Shown here one piece after another: positions 1-5,795 of a stretch of DNA of 7,167 nucleotides (position 1 is its first letter; each line of letters starts with the position of its first letter). The position numbers and the translations under genes are program-made. The DNA is from UBA1151 sp963579925 (GTDB taxonomy: Bacteria > Chloroflexota > Dehalococcoidia > Lucifugimonadales > Lucifugimonadaceae): assembly GCA_963579925.1 (NCBI GenBank), contig CAUZJA010000148.1, positions 1-7,167 of the forward strand, given 5' to 3'. The notes under the pieces were generated by a model. That model was given only the letters and a program-made list of their open reading frames with translations, did no database searches and was not told where the DNA came from.

Positions 1-408
1 GGCTGGGTGATTCTTGGCGCATGTTTCATCTTCTCCATGTTCGTGATTCTGTTTGCCCTGGCGCCGAACTACTTCCTTGCGATGGGTCTGGCCATCATCG
101 CCGGGGTGTTCAATTCCGTATTCATGATCAGCACCATGACGGCCATGCAGATCAAAGTCCCAGAAGTCCTGCGCGGGCGGGTCATGGGCATCTACTCCGT
201 GACGTTTAGCCTCATCCCAATAGGCGGACTACTGGGCGGAGCCATTGCTGAAATCTCAGGCGACTTCACGACTATCACTTCTCCGATCAGGATTGCTCTG
301 GCGACTGGTGCGATCATGCTTGCGGTTATCGTTCTTTTCGTGGCCGCTACGCAGCGCGAGATCCGATCGTTGAATGGCCGAGTCCTTTCGGAAGCCGCCG
401 ACGTTTAG
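1..408 (+). CDS. MFS exporter, C-terminal part (MFS_3/EntS-like), cut by window start
   Basis: The frame is open from base 1 and ends at TAG 406-408, leaving 135 residues of a longer protein, so the GTG at base 7 is not a real start. The fragment is mostly hydrophobic: helices at about residues 1-22, 26-48, 65-82 and 95-114. Between the second and third lies the loop QIKVPEVLRGRVMG followed by PIGGLLGGAIAE. That pattern (Q..VP..LRGRVM, then P.G.L..G) is typical of the MFS_3 subgroup of 12-helix permeases related to EntS, which export siderophores or drugs. The substrate cannot be told from the fragment. The 3' end is followed immediately by a GC-rich hairpin and then by a convergent relic gene. 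Membrane transporter is near certain; the subgroup is likely. Confidence 0.9.
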   Translation, partial: GWVILGACFIFSMFVILFALAPNYFLAMGLAIIAGVFNSVFMISTMTAMQIKVPEVLRGRVMGIYSVTFSLIPIGGLLGGAIAEISGDFTTITSPIRIALATGAIMLAVIVLFVAATQREIRSLNGRVLSEAADV

Positions 409-490
409 TGCCTGCCGCACGGGCATATGCCGCAGGGCGGCCAGCAGCCCCCTCACCCCCGCCCTCTCCCGGGGGGCGAGGGGGCAGGCA
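409..490. repeat. GC-rich palindromic intergenic repeat, copy 1
   Basis: This 82-bp segment lies exactly between the MFS stop (406-408) and the stop of the convergent deacylase relic (491-493). Its ends are a perfect 8-bp inverted repeat, TGCCTGCC at 409-416 and GGCAGGCA at 483-490. Inside is a second perfect 8-bp pair, GCCCCCTC at 447-454 and GAGGGGGC at 478-485. Module A (CCTGCCGCACGGGCAT, 411-426) recurs at 1411-1426. Module B, a 26-base run that includes CCCTCACCCCCGCCCTCTCC, recurs in the copy at 5707. It could act as a two-way terminator or mRNA stabiliser, but no T-run follows the stem. Confidence 0.75.
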
Positions 491-856
491 TCAGGACTTT
501 TCAGTGCGGAGGACGCGCCCGTGCAAGTCGCCTGTTACTTTGCCTTCAGCTATGGCTGGTTTTCCGTTGATTAGGATGTGGTCTATGCCGGTTGAGTATT
601 GGTGGGGGGTTGCGAAGGTTGAGTGTTCTTGAAGGTTTATTGGGTTGAAGACGAGGATGTCTGCGATGTGAACGATGTTGATGCGGCCTCGGCGAGTTAG
701 GGCGAGGCGTTGGGCTGGGAGGTGGGTCATTTTTCTAATGGCTTCTTGGAGGGTGACGAGCTTCTTTTCGAGGACGAAGTGCTGGATGTAGCGGGTGTTG
801 GAGCCGTAGCTGCGGGGGTGGGTGTGTGAGTCGAGCGGATGACGACTACCGATACA
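491..856 (-). pseudogene. N-acyl-D-amino-acid deacylase (D-aminoacylase), C-terminal remnant
   Basis: Read on the minus strand from about 856 to TGA at 491-493, the frame gives about 121 residues that resemble only the end of D-aminoacylases (amidohydrolase superfamily, usually about 500 residues or more). Diagnostic stretches are HPRSYG (about 806-823), EAIRKMTHLPAQRLAL, ADILVFNP, TPHQYSTGIDHILINGK and GRVLR. These match the usual order: the HPR.YG loop, the EA.RKMT.LPA.R helix, the closing beta-sandwich strand AD.VVF.P, and the G..VLVNG end. The catalytic barrel with its metal ligands is absent, and the position where the family has GSD reads GSR (CGT 842-844). No start or upstream coding region exists because the HIT gene begins at once. 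I call it a dead 3' fragment left by deletion. The family call is strong; the exact 5' edge (835-856) is uncertain. Confidence 0.85.
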
Positions 857-857
857 T

Positions 858-1340
858 CTACGCGTCCGGCGGGCTTGCCTTCAGTGCCGCTCGCAGGTTC
901 TCGGCCATCACCAACACCTCTTCCTCGGGTACGCCTGGCTGTGCACCGCTCGCCACCGCCTTGTTGAGGTCTCCTATGCCGAATTCGATGTGTTCGGACG
1001 GCAGGTCCTCGTAGCGGGGGATTAGGTGGGTGTGCATGTGGGGGGTGCTTTCGCCGAAGGCGATTTGGTAGATGCGCAGCGCCCCTGTAATTTCTTCGAG
1101 GGTGCGGGTGATGTGGCGCAGGGTTGGTCCGTAGGATGCGGCTTCGTCGTCGGTGAAGTGGGCGGGGCCGTGGACGTGGCGCTGGGTGTTGAACATGGTC
1201 CAGCCGGCGAGTGCGTAGGGTGGCGGGGCGTGTCGGACTAGCCAGAGGTTGTTTTGCCAGATGACTCCGCCTGCGATGTCGGTTTCGCCGGCGTTTGCTT
1301 TGCATTGGGAGCAATCGGGGGTGTAGCTGGGGTGTTTCAC
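858..1340 (-). CDS. HIT-family (histidine triad) nucleotide-binding protein
   Basis: This 160-residue protein has the histidine triad HMHTHLI at residues 101-107 (H.H.H followed by hydrophobics), the nucleotidyl-transfer/hydrolysis site of the HIT superfamily. Just before it sits GEST (96-99), and a CSQC pair at residues 10-13 resembles the zinc-binding CxxC of some HIT proteins. QRHV at 53-56 fits the conserved strand before the central helix. Family members hydrolyse or transfer nucleotides from substrates such as dinucleoside polyphosphates or AMP-amides; the substrate here is unknown. It is probably cytosolic, with no signal peptide or membrane segment. The start is GTG at 1338-1340, supported by GGAAG (plus-strand CTTCC 1348-1352) seven bases upstream. 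The TAG stop at 858-860 directly abuts the deacylase relic. It appears complete and intact. Confidence 0.9.
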   Translation of the reverse strand: MKHPSYTPDCSQCKANAGETDIAGGVIWQNNLWLVRHAPPPYALAGWTMFNTQRHVHGPAHFTDDEAASYGPTLRHITRTLEEITGALRIYQIAFGESTPHMHTHLIPRYEDLPSEHIEFGIGDLNKAVASGAQPGVPEEEVLVMAENLRAALKASPPDA

Positions 1341-1347
1341 TTATGAG

Positions 1348-1352
1348 CTTCC
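1348..1352 (-). promoter_or_regulatory. Shine-Dalgarno of the HIT gene
   Basis: GGAAG on the minus strand, seven bases before the GTG at 1340. It decides the GTG start, as there is no nearby in-frame ATG. Confidence 0.6.
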
Positions 1353-1410
1353 GTGTGTGTTGGCCGCGGGCGGCGTGGGTGTGTTGGTGGGGTGAATTTA
1401 CATGATGGTC

Positions 1411-1532
1411 CCTGCCGCACGGGCATGTGTCGCGGGGCGGCGGGGGGCGCGTGGGTGGTTGATGTTGTGCGCGCGTGGTGTGGGAGCGGAGCAGTGCCCT
1501 CACCCCCAGCCCGCTCCTTTCCGTAGAGGGAC
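1411..1532. repeat. GC-rich intergenic repeat, copy 2 (modules A and B, expanded middle)
   Basis: Module A at 1411-1441 matches copy 1 (411-441) with about three mismatches and begins CCTGCCGCACGGGCAT. Module B at about 1483-1532 shares a 23-base identical end (1510-1532) with copy 3 (2784-2806). That end contains CCGCTCCTTTCCGTAGAGG. GGAGCG at 1483-1488 and CGCTCC at 1512-1517 form an inverted pair. Between the modules is G/T-rich sequence not seen in the other copies. No gene is visible in the gap around it (1341-1580). Confidence 0.65.
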
Positions 1533-1580
1533 TGAAACGGTTGTGGCTGTCACTGGTGGTTGGTGGTTGTGATTGCTAGA

Positions 1581-1800
1581 CTGCTTTCAGGTGCTTCTGT
1601 CCCTGCTTAAGGGGGCAGAAGAGAATCGGAAAGCCGGTGAGATTCCGGCACGCGCCCAGCGCTGTGTGGGAGATTGCTTTAACAGTTGTTACTGAATTCA
1701 CTTCATTACAGGAGCGGTTTGGGAAGGCGTTAGAGTGAGTTGATCCTGAGTCAGAAGACCGGCCTGAATGTGAGATAGAGCGTTTGGTCAGGCGCTCTGG
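1581..1800 (+). ncRNA. Cobalamin (B12) riboswitch aptamer
   Basis: The 5' half carries the B12-box core GCCGGTGAGATTCCGGCAC (1633-1651) followed by CGCGCCCAGCGCTGT (1651-1665). The 3' half carries GAGTCAGAAGACCGGCC (1748-1764), close to the consensus GAGTCAGGAGACCTGCC. TTCAGG (1586-1591) pairs perfectly with CCTGAA (1763-1768) and closes the aptamer. CTTCTG (1594-1599) with CAGAAG (1616-1621) makes an internal hairpin, and GCCGG (1633-1637) with CCGGC (1645-1649) makes the conserved core stem. A further hairpin AGAGCG/CGCTCT (1777-1782, 1793-1798) with a 10-base loop sits where the class's kissing-loop (P13-like) hairpin is expected. The downstream gene is bluB, a B12-pathway gene, which fits the usual role of shutting off synthesis when adenosylcobalamin is abundant. 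No convincing promoter could be fixed upstream. Confidence 0.9.
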
Positions 1801-1805
1801 ATTGC

Positions 1806-1850
1806 CTCCCTCCACATCTTTTAATTGAGGGGCGCTTCAATGGATGGGAG
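1806..1850 (+). promoter_or_regulatory. Riboswitch expression platform: SD-sequestering helix before bluB
   Basis: CTCCCTCCA (1806-1814) is complementary to TGGA (1841-1844) plus GGGAG (1846-1850), giving nine pairs with a single bulged T at 1845. GGGAG is the Shine-Dalgarno for the GTG at 1857. A competing pairing, CCCTC (1808-1812) with GAGGG (1827-1831), would leave that site free. No T-run terminator is present between aptamer and gene, so control at translation start is the better fit. The pairings are read from sequence; the switching is inferred. Confidence 0.55.
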
Positions 1851-1860
1851 AACATTGTGA
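1840..1860 (+). CDS. Possible six-codon leader ORF overlapping the bluB start
   Basis: ATG at 1840 opens MDGRTL and ends at TGA 1858-1860, overlapping the bluB GTG (1857-1859). It has its own Shine-Dalgarno-like GAGGGG (1827-1832) seven bases upstream. The arrangement could couple translation of bluB to the leader inside the riboswitch platform. It may equally be chance. Confidence 0.25.
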   Translation: MDGRTL

Positions 1861-2616
1861 AGCAGAATCCGGAAAGCCTGACGATCATGGATCAAACGCA
1901 CGCGCAGGCCGAGTTCACAGAGGCTGATAGGAAGGGCATCTATAAGGCCATTTTCAATCGTCGCGACGTGCGTGGGCAGTTCACGTCCGAACCCGTTGAC
2001 GATGATGTTTTGAGCCGAATTCTTTACGCTGCGCATCACGCGCCATCAGTCGGCTACATGCAACCATCGAATTTCCTGGTGGTGAAGTCCGATGAGGTGA
2101 AACGCCGAATCCATTCCGCTTTTGTGGAGGCCCACGAAGAGGCCAAAGCGATGTTTTCGGACGAGAAGCGTGAGCTTTACTCGTCGTTGAAGCTGGAGGG
2201 GATTCTGAAGTCCCCGATAAATATTTGTATTACCTGTGATCGCGGACGCACGGGACCAACCGTGATTGATCGAACTCAGCTTAAAGCTATGGATTTGTAT
2301 AGCAGTGTGTGCTGTACAGAATTTTTGGTTGGCTGCTCGGGCTGAGGGTGTGGGTGTTGGCTGGGTCAGCATTCTCAAGCAAGAAAAGTTACGCGAGGCG
2401 TTAGGGATACCCGAAGACATTGTGCCAATTGCCTACTTATGCGTGGGCTATGTGAGTCATTTTTACAAACAGCCTGAGTTGGAAACCGCCAACTGGTTGC
2501 CCAGGATGCCTCTGGAAGATCTGATTTATTTTGATCCGTGGGGCCAGAGGGGCGAAAAAGAGAACCTGTTGGATCAGGTTGTTTTAGACAGGGACTTCCC
2601 CGGTCTGCAGATTTAG
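1857..2616 (+). pseudogene. bluB: 5,6-dimethylbenzimidazole synthase BluB, split by a frameshift
   Basis: BluB is a nitroreductase-fold enzyme that uses reduced FMN and oxygen to cut FMN into 5,6-dimethylbenzimidazole, the B12 lower ligand. Frame one (from GTG 1857, SD GGGAG 1846-1850; ATG 1887 is an alternative) contains RRDVRG (residues 35-40), APSVGYMQPSNF (62-73), LKLEGI (111-116) and CITCDRGR (124-131), and runs to about DLYSSVC before going off family and stopping at 2345. The next frame resumes with VCAVQNFWLAARAEG, GVGWVSI, IPEDIVPIAYLCVGYV and PELE..NWLPR, stopping at TAG 2614-2616. Restoring one TG in the TG run 2306-2311 joins them as SSVCAVQN with no residue lost, giving about 253 residues. 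The Asp of RRDVR and the Ser of GWVS, reported as important in BluB, are both present. The usual QPW motif reads QPS. This is either a real inactivation or a sequence error. Confidence 0.93.
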
Positions 2617-2637
2617 TTGTTGGGGTCGGCGCTGAGG

Positions 2638-2660
2638 TGGCGGGGACAGGGTACCCGCCA
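2638..2660 (+). terminator. Hairpin downstream of bluB
   Basis: TGGCGGG (2638-2644) pairs perfectly with CCCGCCA (2654-2660) around a nine-base loop, 22 bases after the bluB stop. No T-run follows, so it is not a standard intrinsic terminator; it may be another repeat type. Confidence 0.3.
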
Positions 2661-2715
2661 GGAGGCCACCCTACGGTTGATGGACGTATAGCTATTGATG
2701 GGGCGTGCGCCACTA

Positions 2716-2806
2716 CGGCATATGCCTGCCACACAGGCATATGCCGCGGGGCGGCTGGGAGCGAACAGCCCCCTCACCCCCAACCCGCTCCTTTCCGTAG
2801 AGGGAC
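2716..2806. repeat. GC-rich intergenic repeat, copy 3, with perfect 13-bp palindrome
   Basis: Module A here forms a perfect hairpin: CGGCATATGCCTG (2716-2728), loop CCACA, CAGGCATATGCCG (2734-2746). Module B (about 2758-2806) carries CCCCCTCACCCCCAACC and then a 23-base end identical to copy 2. The copy sits between the convergent ends of bluB and the MFS gene, where a two-way terminator or mRNA-end structure would be expected. The rest of the gap 2617-2866 shows no gene. Confidence 0.7.
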
Positions 2807-2866
2807 AGAATCAGCCTGTCGTATCACCGGCTAACTGATGCACGTAAGCGGTGTCCACAGCAACGG

Positions 2867-4117
2867 TTAATCCGTTCCAGACATCGTTGGCTCCGGCGCT
2901 ACTTTATGCCCCTGACCCCTGATCCTGCGCATTAGATCAAATAACGGAATTAGCATTAGGACCGAGCCTACTGTCACGAAGACTTTCCAGCCGTCGTAAC
3001 CGCTGCCGAGGCCGAGCGCCAGTCCCCCCAGCGCACTGCCGAGCGCAGCGCCAACCGGCCCTAACGCTCCATCCATGAAGATAGCAGTGGATTGTTGTTT
3101 GCCTGAATACTCGTACACCAATGACACAAGGCCATTGAAGGTGGTTCCAACGACCATTCCAAGTACCAAGAATAACGCGGTACTGAGCTCCGGTGAAACT
3201 GTAATCCATGCGTATGTGGATGCGGAAATTATCACACCAAATATCCCCGCTATAGTCGCATTAGCAGGCCCACCAAGTGCCCTCGTGACTTTGCCGGAAA
3301 GGAACGCTGAAATCATGAATCCCAGGGATGAAGCGGTAAACGCAGGTCCAATCCACTCGTCGGCCCCCGGGTATTCATGATTGTAGAATCCCGCCGTGAA
3401 GACGAACGTTCCGATCACGAGGGTGTTGGCAACCATTCTCATCAATAGTGCGCTGCCCACAATTGGCATCACAAATACTCCGGCCATTCCTGAGAGTTGT
3501 GCCTTCAGGCTCACTTCTGCAACAGATGAGCCTGCGAGCTTTGGGAAAGTGATAAATATGCCCGCTGCCACGACCAGGCAGATCACGCCAAAAACGAATA
3601 CCCCTCGTTCCCAATTTCCGTCGGACCCTATTAGCCTCAAGAATGGCGCAAAAAGACCCGTTCCAGACATCATTGCACCAATAACGAAGCCCTGACGCGC
3701 GCGTCGGACCTCTGGATTTGGCCAGGCCCTCCCCACCGCAGCAATCGACCCAGCGAATACCGGTCCTCCCGCGAGCCCGGCAACGATTCGTATAGGAAGC
3801 ATCAATGCAAAATCGTCGATCATAGAAGTTATGATCGAAGCGATTCCCACGACCGTAATCGAGATCCAGAGGATTGCTCGGAGCTGATATCGGGATACGA
3901 ACGGAGCGAGGACAAGTGCTGCCACGGCCGCTGCAGCGAAGGTCACGGTGCCAAGTTGCCCCATGGTAGCGTCAGAGACGGATAAATCATCGCCCATCTC
4001 GTTCAGGAACGGTGTAATGCTGGCAGCTTGGCCGCCGGCAATGGGCACGGAAAACATCAACAAGATCACGGTCAGCCAGTTCGCTTCTGAAGGTCTAATT
4101 AAATCTCGAGCGCGCAA
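2867..4117 (-). CDS. MFS transporter, complete
   Basis: This 416-residue protein has about 12 hydrophobic helices in two halves, the usual length for the major facilitator superfamily. Helix 1 begins near residue 14 (WLTVILLMFSVPIAGG). Helices 2-3 flank a degenerate motif-A loop (FVSRYQLRA), and the second half begins near residue 207 after a soluble linker (PKLAGSSVAEVSLKAQ). The tail RRIRGQGHKVAPEP is cytosolic. The substrate cannot be inferred; the glycine/alanine-rich helices fit a drug or metabolite permease. The only plausible start is TTG at 4115-4117: the frame is open back to TAG 4178-4180 with no ATG or GTG, and the Shine-Dalgarno is weak. It stands alone, convergent with bluB, and its upstream side is a decayed transposase, so its original 5' region may have been altered. 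Confidence 0.92.
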   Translation of the reverse strand: MRARDLIRPSEANWLTVILLMFSVPIAGGQAASITPFLNEMGDDLSVSDATMGQLGTVTFAAAAVAALVLAPFVSRYQLRAILWISITVVGIASIITSMIDDFALMLPIRIVAGLAGGPVFAGSIAAVGRAWPNPEVRRARQGFVIGAMMSGTGLFAPFLRLIGSDGNWERGVFVFGVICLVVAAGIFITFPKLAGSSVAEVSLKAQLSGMAGVFVMPIVGSALLMRMVANTLVIGTFVFTAGFYNHEYPGADEWIGPAFTASSLGFMISAFLSGKVTRALGGPANATIAGIFGVIISASTYAWITVSPELSTALFLVLGMVVGTTFNGLVSLVYEYSGKQQSTAIFMDGALGPVGAALGSALGGLALGLGSGYDGWKVFVTVGSVLMLIPLFDLMRRIRGQGHKVAPEPTMSGTD

Positions 4118-4198
4118 ATCTGACTCGTCCCGGCAGTTAGTGATCCTATGAGAGTCGAATTCTACATTGAGATCAGGCTAAAATTTTGATGCGCGACT

Positions 4199-4539
4199 CT
4201 AGCGAGCGATATGAATCCGCCATTCTCTTGTGTAAGCAGGAGGGTTCTCGCTTAGCAGTGGAGCAAATCTCAACGCCCACATCCGGACTGTCTCGTGACT
4301 TACGTCGAATCAGGGTTGGAGAAGAAGCTCAGCGACATCCGTGAAACCGAGCTTGTAGCAAAGTCTCCAGAGTACGGCGAGGAGAACGATGTCTACCGGA
4401 AACCGAAGATCTTGAACTGTGTTCCGGTTCGATCATTAAATCGACTTTTGCACGGCCTACAGTAGTAGATCTTGTATCCGAGGGCGGTTCGGTTTCTTCT
4501 TTTCCGGGTGGACACAGATCGGCAATGCGGGCAAGACGT
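4199..4539 (-). pseudogene. Decayed IS6-like transposase (N-terminal third)
   Basis: The minus strand encodes a recognisable transposase broken in several places. From 4539 the first frame reads a zinc ribbon, SCPHC (about 4522-4536) and CRPC (4450-4461), then KSRFNDRTGT, stopping at TAG 4393-4395. The next frame continues DLRFPVDIVLLAVLWRL, CYKLGFTDVAELLLQ, an in-frame TGA at 4310-4312, then FDVSHETVR and RFAPLLSE, ending at TAG 4199-4201. This order (CxxC..CxxC, FN.RTGT, YP.DIVLL.VLWRLRYKLS..D..E, V.HET.R.W) is that of zinc-ribbon IS6-family transposases; the DDE core is missing. One inserted base between TTCAA and GATC (about 4411) restores the frame. The expected ATG is ACG (4537-4539), six bases after GAGGAGAG. 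The fragment is dead. Transposase is firm; the IS6 assignment is from memory of the family. Confidence 0.8.
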
Positions 4540-4591
4540 GAACGACTCTCCTCAAGTTGTTTCAGAGGATGCTATTCTGCTCGTGTCCTGA

Positions 4592-4604
4592 GTTCTGACA
4601 GAAC
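4592..4604. repeat. Short palindrome, possible outer end of the decayed IS
   Basis: GTTCTG-A-CAGAAC is a perfect 6-bp inverted pair with one central base. It lies about 55 bases upstream of the transposase remnant's lost start and just after the NHL gene's end. On the minus strand it reads GGGTTCTGTCAGAAC, a plausible IS terminal sequence, but the partner end is not present. It could also be an unrelated operator or hairpin. Confidence 0.3.
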
Positions 4605-4626
4605 CCTCGCCGACCGCCAAGCGGGC

Positions 4627-5652
4627 TTAAACGGTGTAGAGGTCTACTGTTTCCATTACTGGGGCTATCTCTAGTTCTGTGAGGGGGTAGGCCTCTTTTT
4701 TGTAGACCTGGATTCGGTGGGAGCCGAAGTCTGGGATTAGGAGGCGGTTTTCGCTGTCCATCAGGCAGGAGCGGGGGGAGCGGAGGACTTCTAGCTCTTC
4801 CATTTTGCCCATTTCACGGATTCTGAGTACCCGAGGGCTGGTTTCGATGTAGCGGCGGCCCATTTTGGAGAGGGTTGAGTTGCCGGTGAATTTGTAGACG
4901 TAACGGCCGTTCTGGTCGAATTGCATGACGCGGTTGTTACCGAAGTCGGCTACGTAGATATCGCCGTCGGAGTCTACGCAGAGGCCCATTGGGCGGTTTA
5001 GTTCACCGTCGCCTCTGCCCTGCTTGCCCATGTTCTGCTTGAAGGTGCCGTCTGCGGCGAAGTGGGTGACGCGGTTGTTGCCCCAGTCGCCAACGTAGAT
5101 ATCGCCGCGCTCGTCGACTGCAACGCCGGACGGGCCGTCGAGTTCGCCGTCGCCGGAGCCTTGCGAGCCGATGGTCTGGAGCAGTTTGCCATCACGTGTG
5201 TAGCGCTGGATGCGGCCGTTGACGGCGTCTGAGACGACTACGTTGCCGTCGTTGTCGAATGTGATGCCGCCGGGTCGGTCGAACTGACCTTCGCCGGAGC
5301 CTTGCTCGCCCCATGATTTGATGAGGGTGCCTTCGCCGTCGATGACGATGACTTGGTTCTTGGCTTCGTCGGTGATCCAGAAATTTTCGTCGTCATCGAT
5401 TATGAATGATGATGGCCATGACAGCTCACTGCCGCCGAACGAGCCCAGGTCTTCATCGTCCCAGTTGATGCGGCGGATGTAGCCGCCGGTGCCCTGGGTG
5501 CGGTCGAGTGTGTAGACGCTGCCTTCTTTGCCGACGGCTACGTCAACGGGAAACCAGGTGACTCTGCGCATGCCGATGGTGGTGAGATACGGGAAGCCTG
5601 CGCGGAGGAGTGCGTGGGGGCGGGTGGTGGTTGGTTTTTCTGCTGTTGTCAT
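4627..5652 (-). CDS. NHL-repeat six-bladed beta-propeller protein
   Basis: This 341-residue protein carries repeated NHL units. The clearest are at about residues 126-161 (RPGGITFDNDGNVVVSD, then NGRIQRY), 173-208 (GPSGVAVDERGDIYVGDWG, then NNRV) and 220-255 (RPMGLCVDSDGDIYVADFG, then NNRV). More diverged blades lie at about 35-70, 80-113 and 290-317, making six. GSGDGEL linkers join blades. A charged insert (about 256-289) separates blades five and six. There is no signal peptide or membrane helix, so it is probably cytosolic. NHL propellers are binding scaffolds, and some relatives are lyases; no catalytic site is identifiable here. The ATG start has a strong GGAGG (plus-strand CCTCC 5658-5662) five bases upstream. 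It lies downstream of the DUF1501 gene on the same strand, separated by repeat copy 4. Confidence 0.9.
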   Translation of the reverse strand: MTTAEKPTTTRPHALLRAGFPYLTTIGMRRVTWFPVDVAVGKEGSVYTLDRTQGTGGYIRRINWDDEDLGSFGGSELSWPSSFIIDDDENFWITDEAKNQVIVIDGEGTLIKSWGEQGSGEGQFDRPGGITFDNDGNVVVSDAVNGRIQRYTRDGKLLQTIGSQGSGDGELDGPSGVAVDERGDIYVGDWGNNRVTHFAADGTFKQNMGKQGRGDGELNRPMGLCVDSDGDIYVADFGNNRVMQFDQNGRYVYKFTGNSTLSKMGRRYIETSPRVLRIREMGKMEELEVLRSPRSCLMDSENRLLIPDFGSHRIQVYKKEAYPLTELEIAPVMETVDLYTV

Positions 5653-5706
5653 TTTGGCCTCCGGTTAGGTGGCGGTTGTTTGGTTTATTTGGCGGCGGGG
5701 GTGGAA

Positions 5707-5795
5707 CAGCCCCCTCACCCCCGCCCTCTCCCCCGGGAGTGGGCGGTTTGCTTGCCCCTTCGCCCTCCGGGAGAAGGTTGGGATGAGGGGGGCTG
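5707..5795. repeat. GC-rich palindromic intergenic repeat, copy 4
   Basis: CAGCCCCCTCA (5707-5717) pairs with TGAGGGGGGCTG (5784-5795) with one extra G, and CCCTCTCCC further in faces GGGAGAAGG, so the whole 89 bases can fold as a long imperfect hairpin. Its first 26 bases are identical to part of copy 1. The right end touches the DUF1501 stop (TAG at 5796-5798). It resembles the widespread CCCTCACCCC/GGGTGAGGG bacterial intergenic palindromes. Module A of copies 1-3 is absent. It may end the DUF1501 message or protect its 3' end. Confidence 0.75.

Noticed and set aside
727..1503. 258-codon minus-strand ORF
   Set aside because: Arg/Pro/His-rich shadow of the HIT gene and deacylase relic in another frame; low-complexity composition with no domain.
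1576..1815. 79-codon minus-strand ORF
   Set aside because: It is antisense to the cobalamin riboswitch, matches no family I know, and the plus-strand RNA motifs explain the sequence.
2375..2740. 121-codon minus-strand ORF
   Set aside because: Antisense shadow of the second half of bluB and the adjacent repeat.
4151..4200. 7-bp inverted repeat AGAGTCG / CGACTCT separated by 36 bases
   Set aside because: Short arms and a long spacer; could be chance, and it does not match the sequence at the other edge of the IS remnant.
4421..4448. GGTTCGATC resembling a tRNA T-loop
   Set aside because: The flanking bases do not form a T-stem, acceptor stem or other arms; it lies inside the transposase remnant.
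4256..4465. Plus-strand open frame in the 4118-4626 gap (contains EYGEENDVY)
   Set aside because: First thought to be a CoA-transferase scrap, but it is antisense to the clear transposase remnant and has no supported homology.
409..5795. CRISPR array made of the four repeats
   Set aside because: The repeats are few, irregularly spaced by kilobases, modular and separated by genes, with no spacers.
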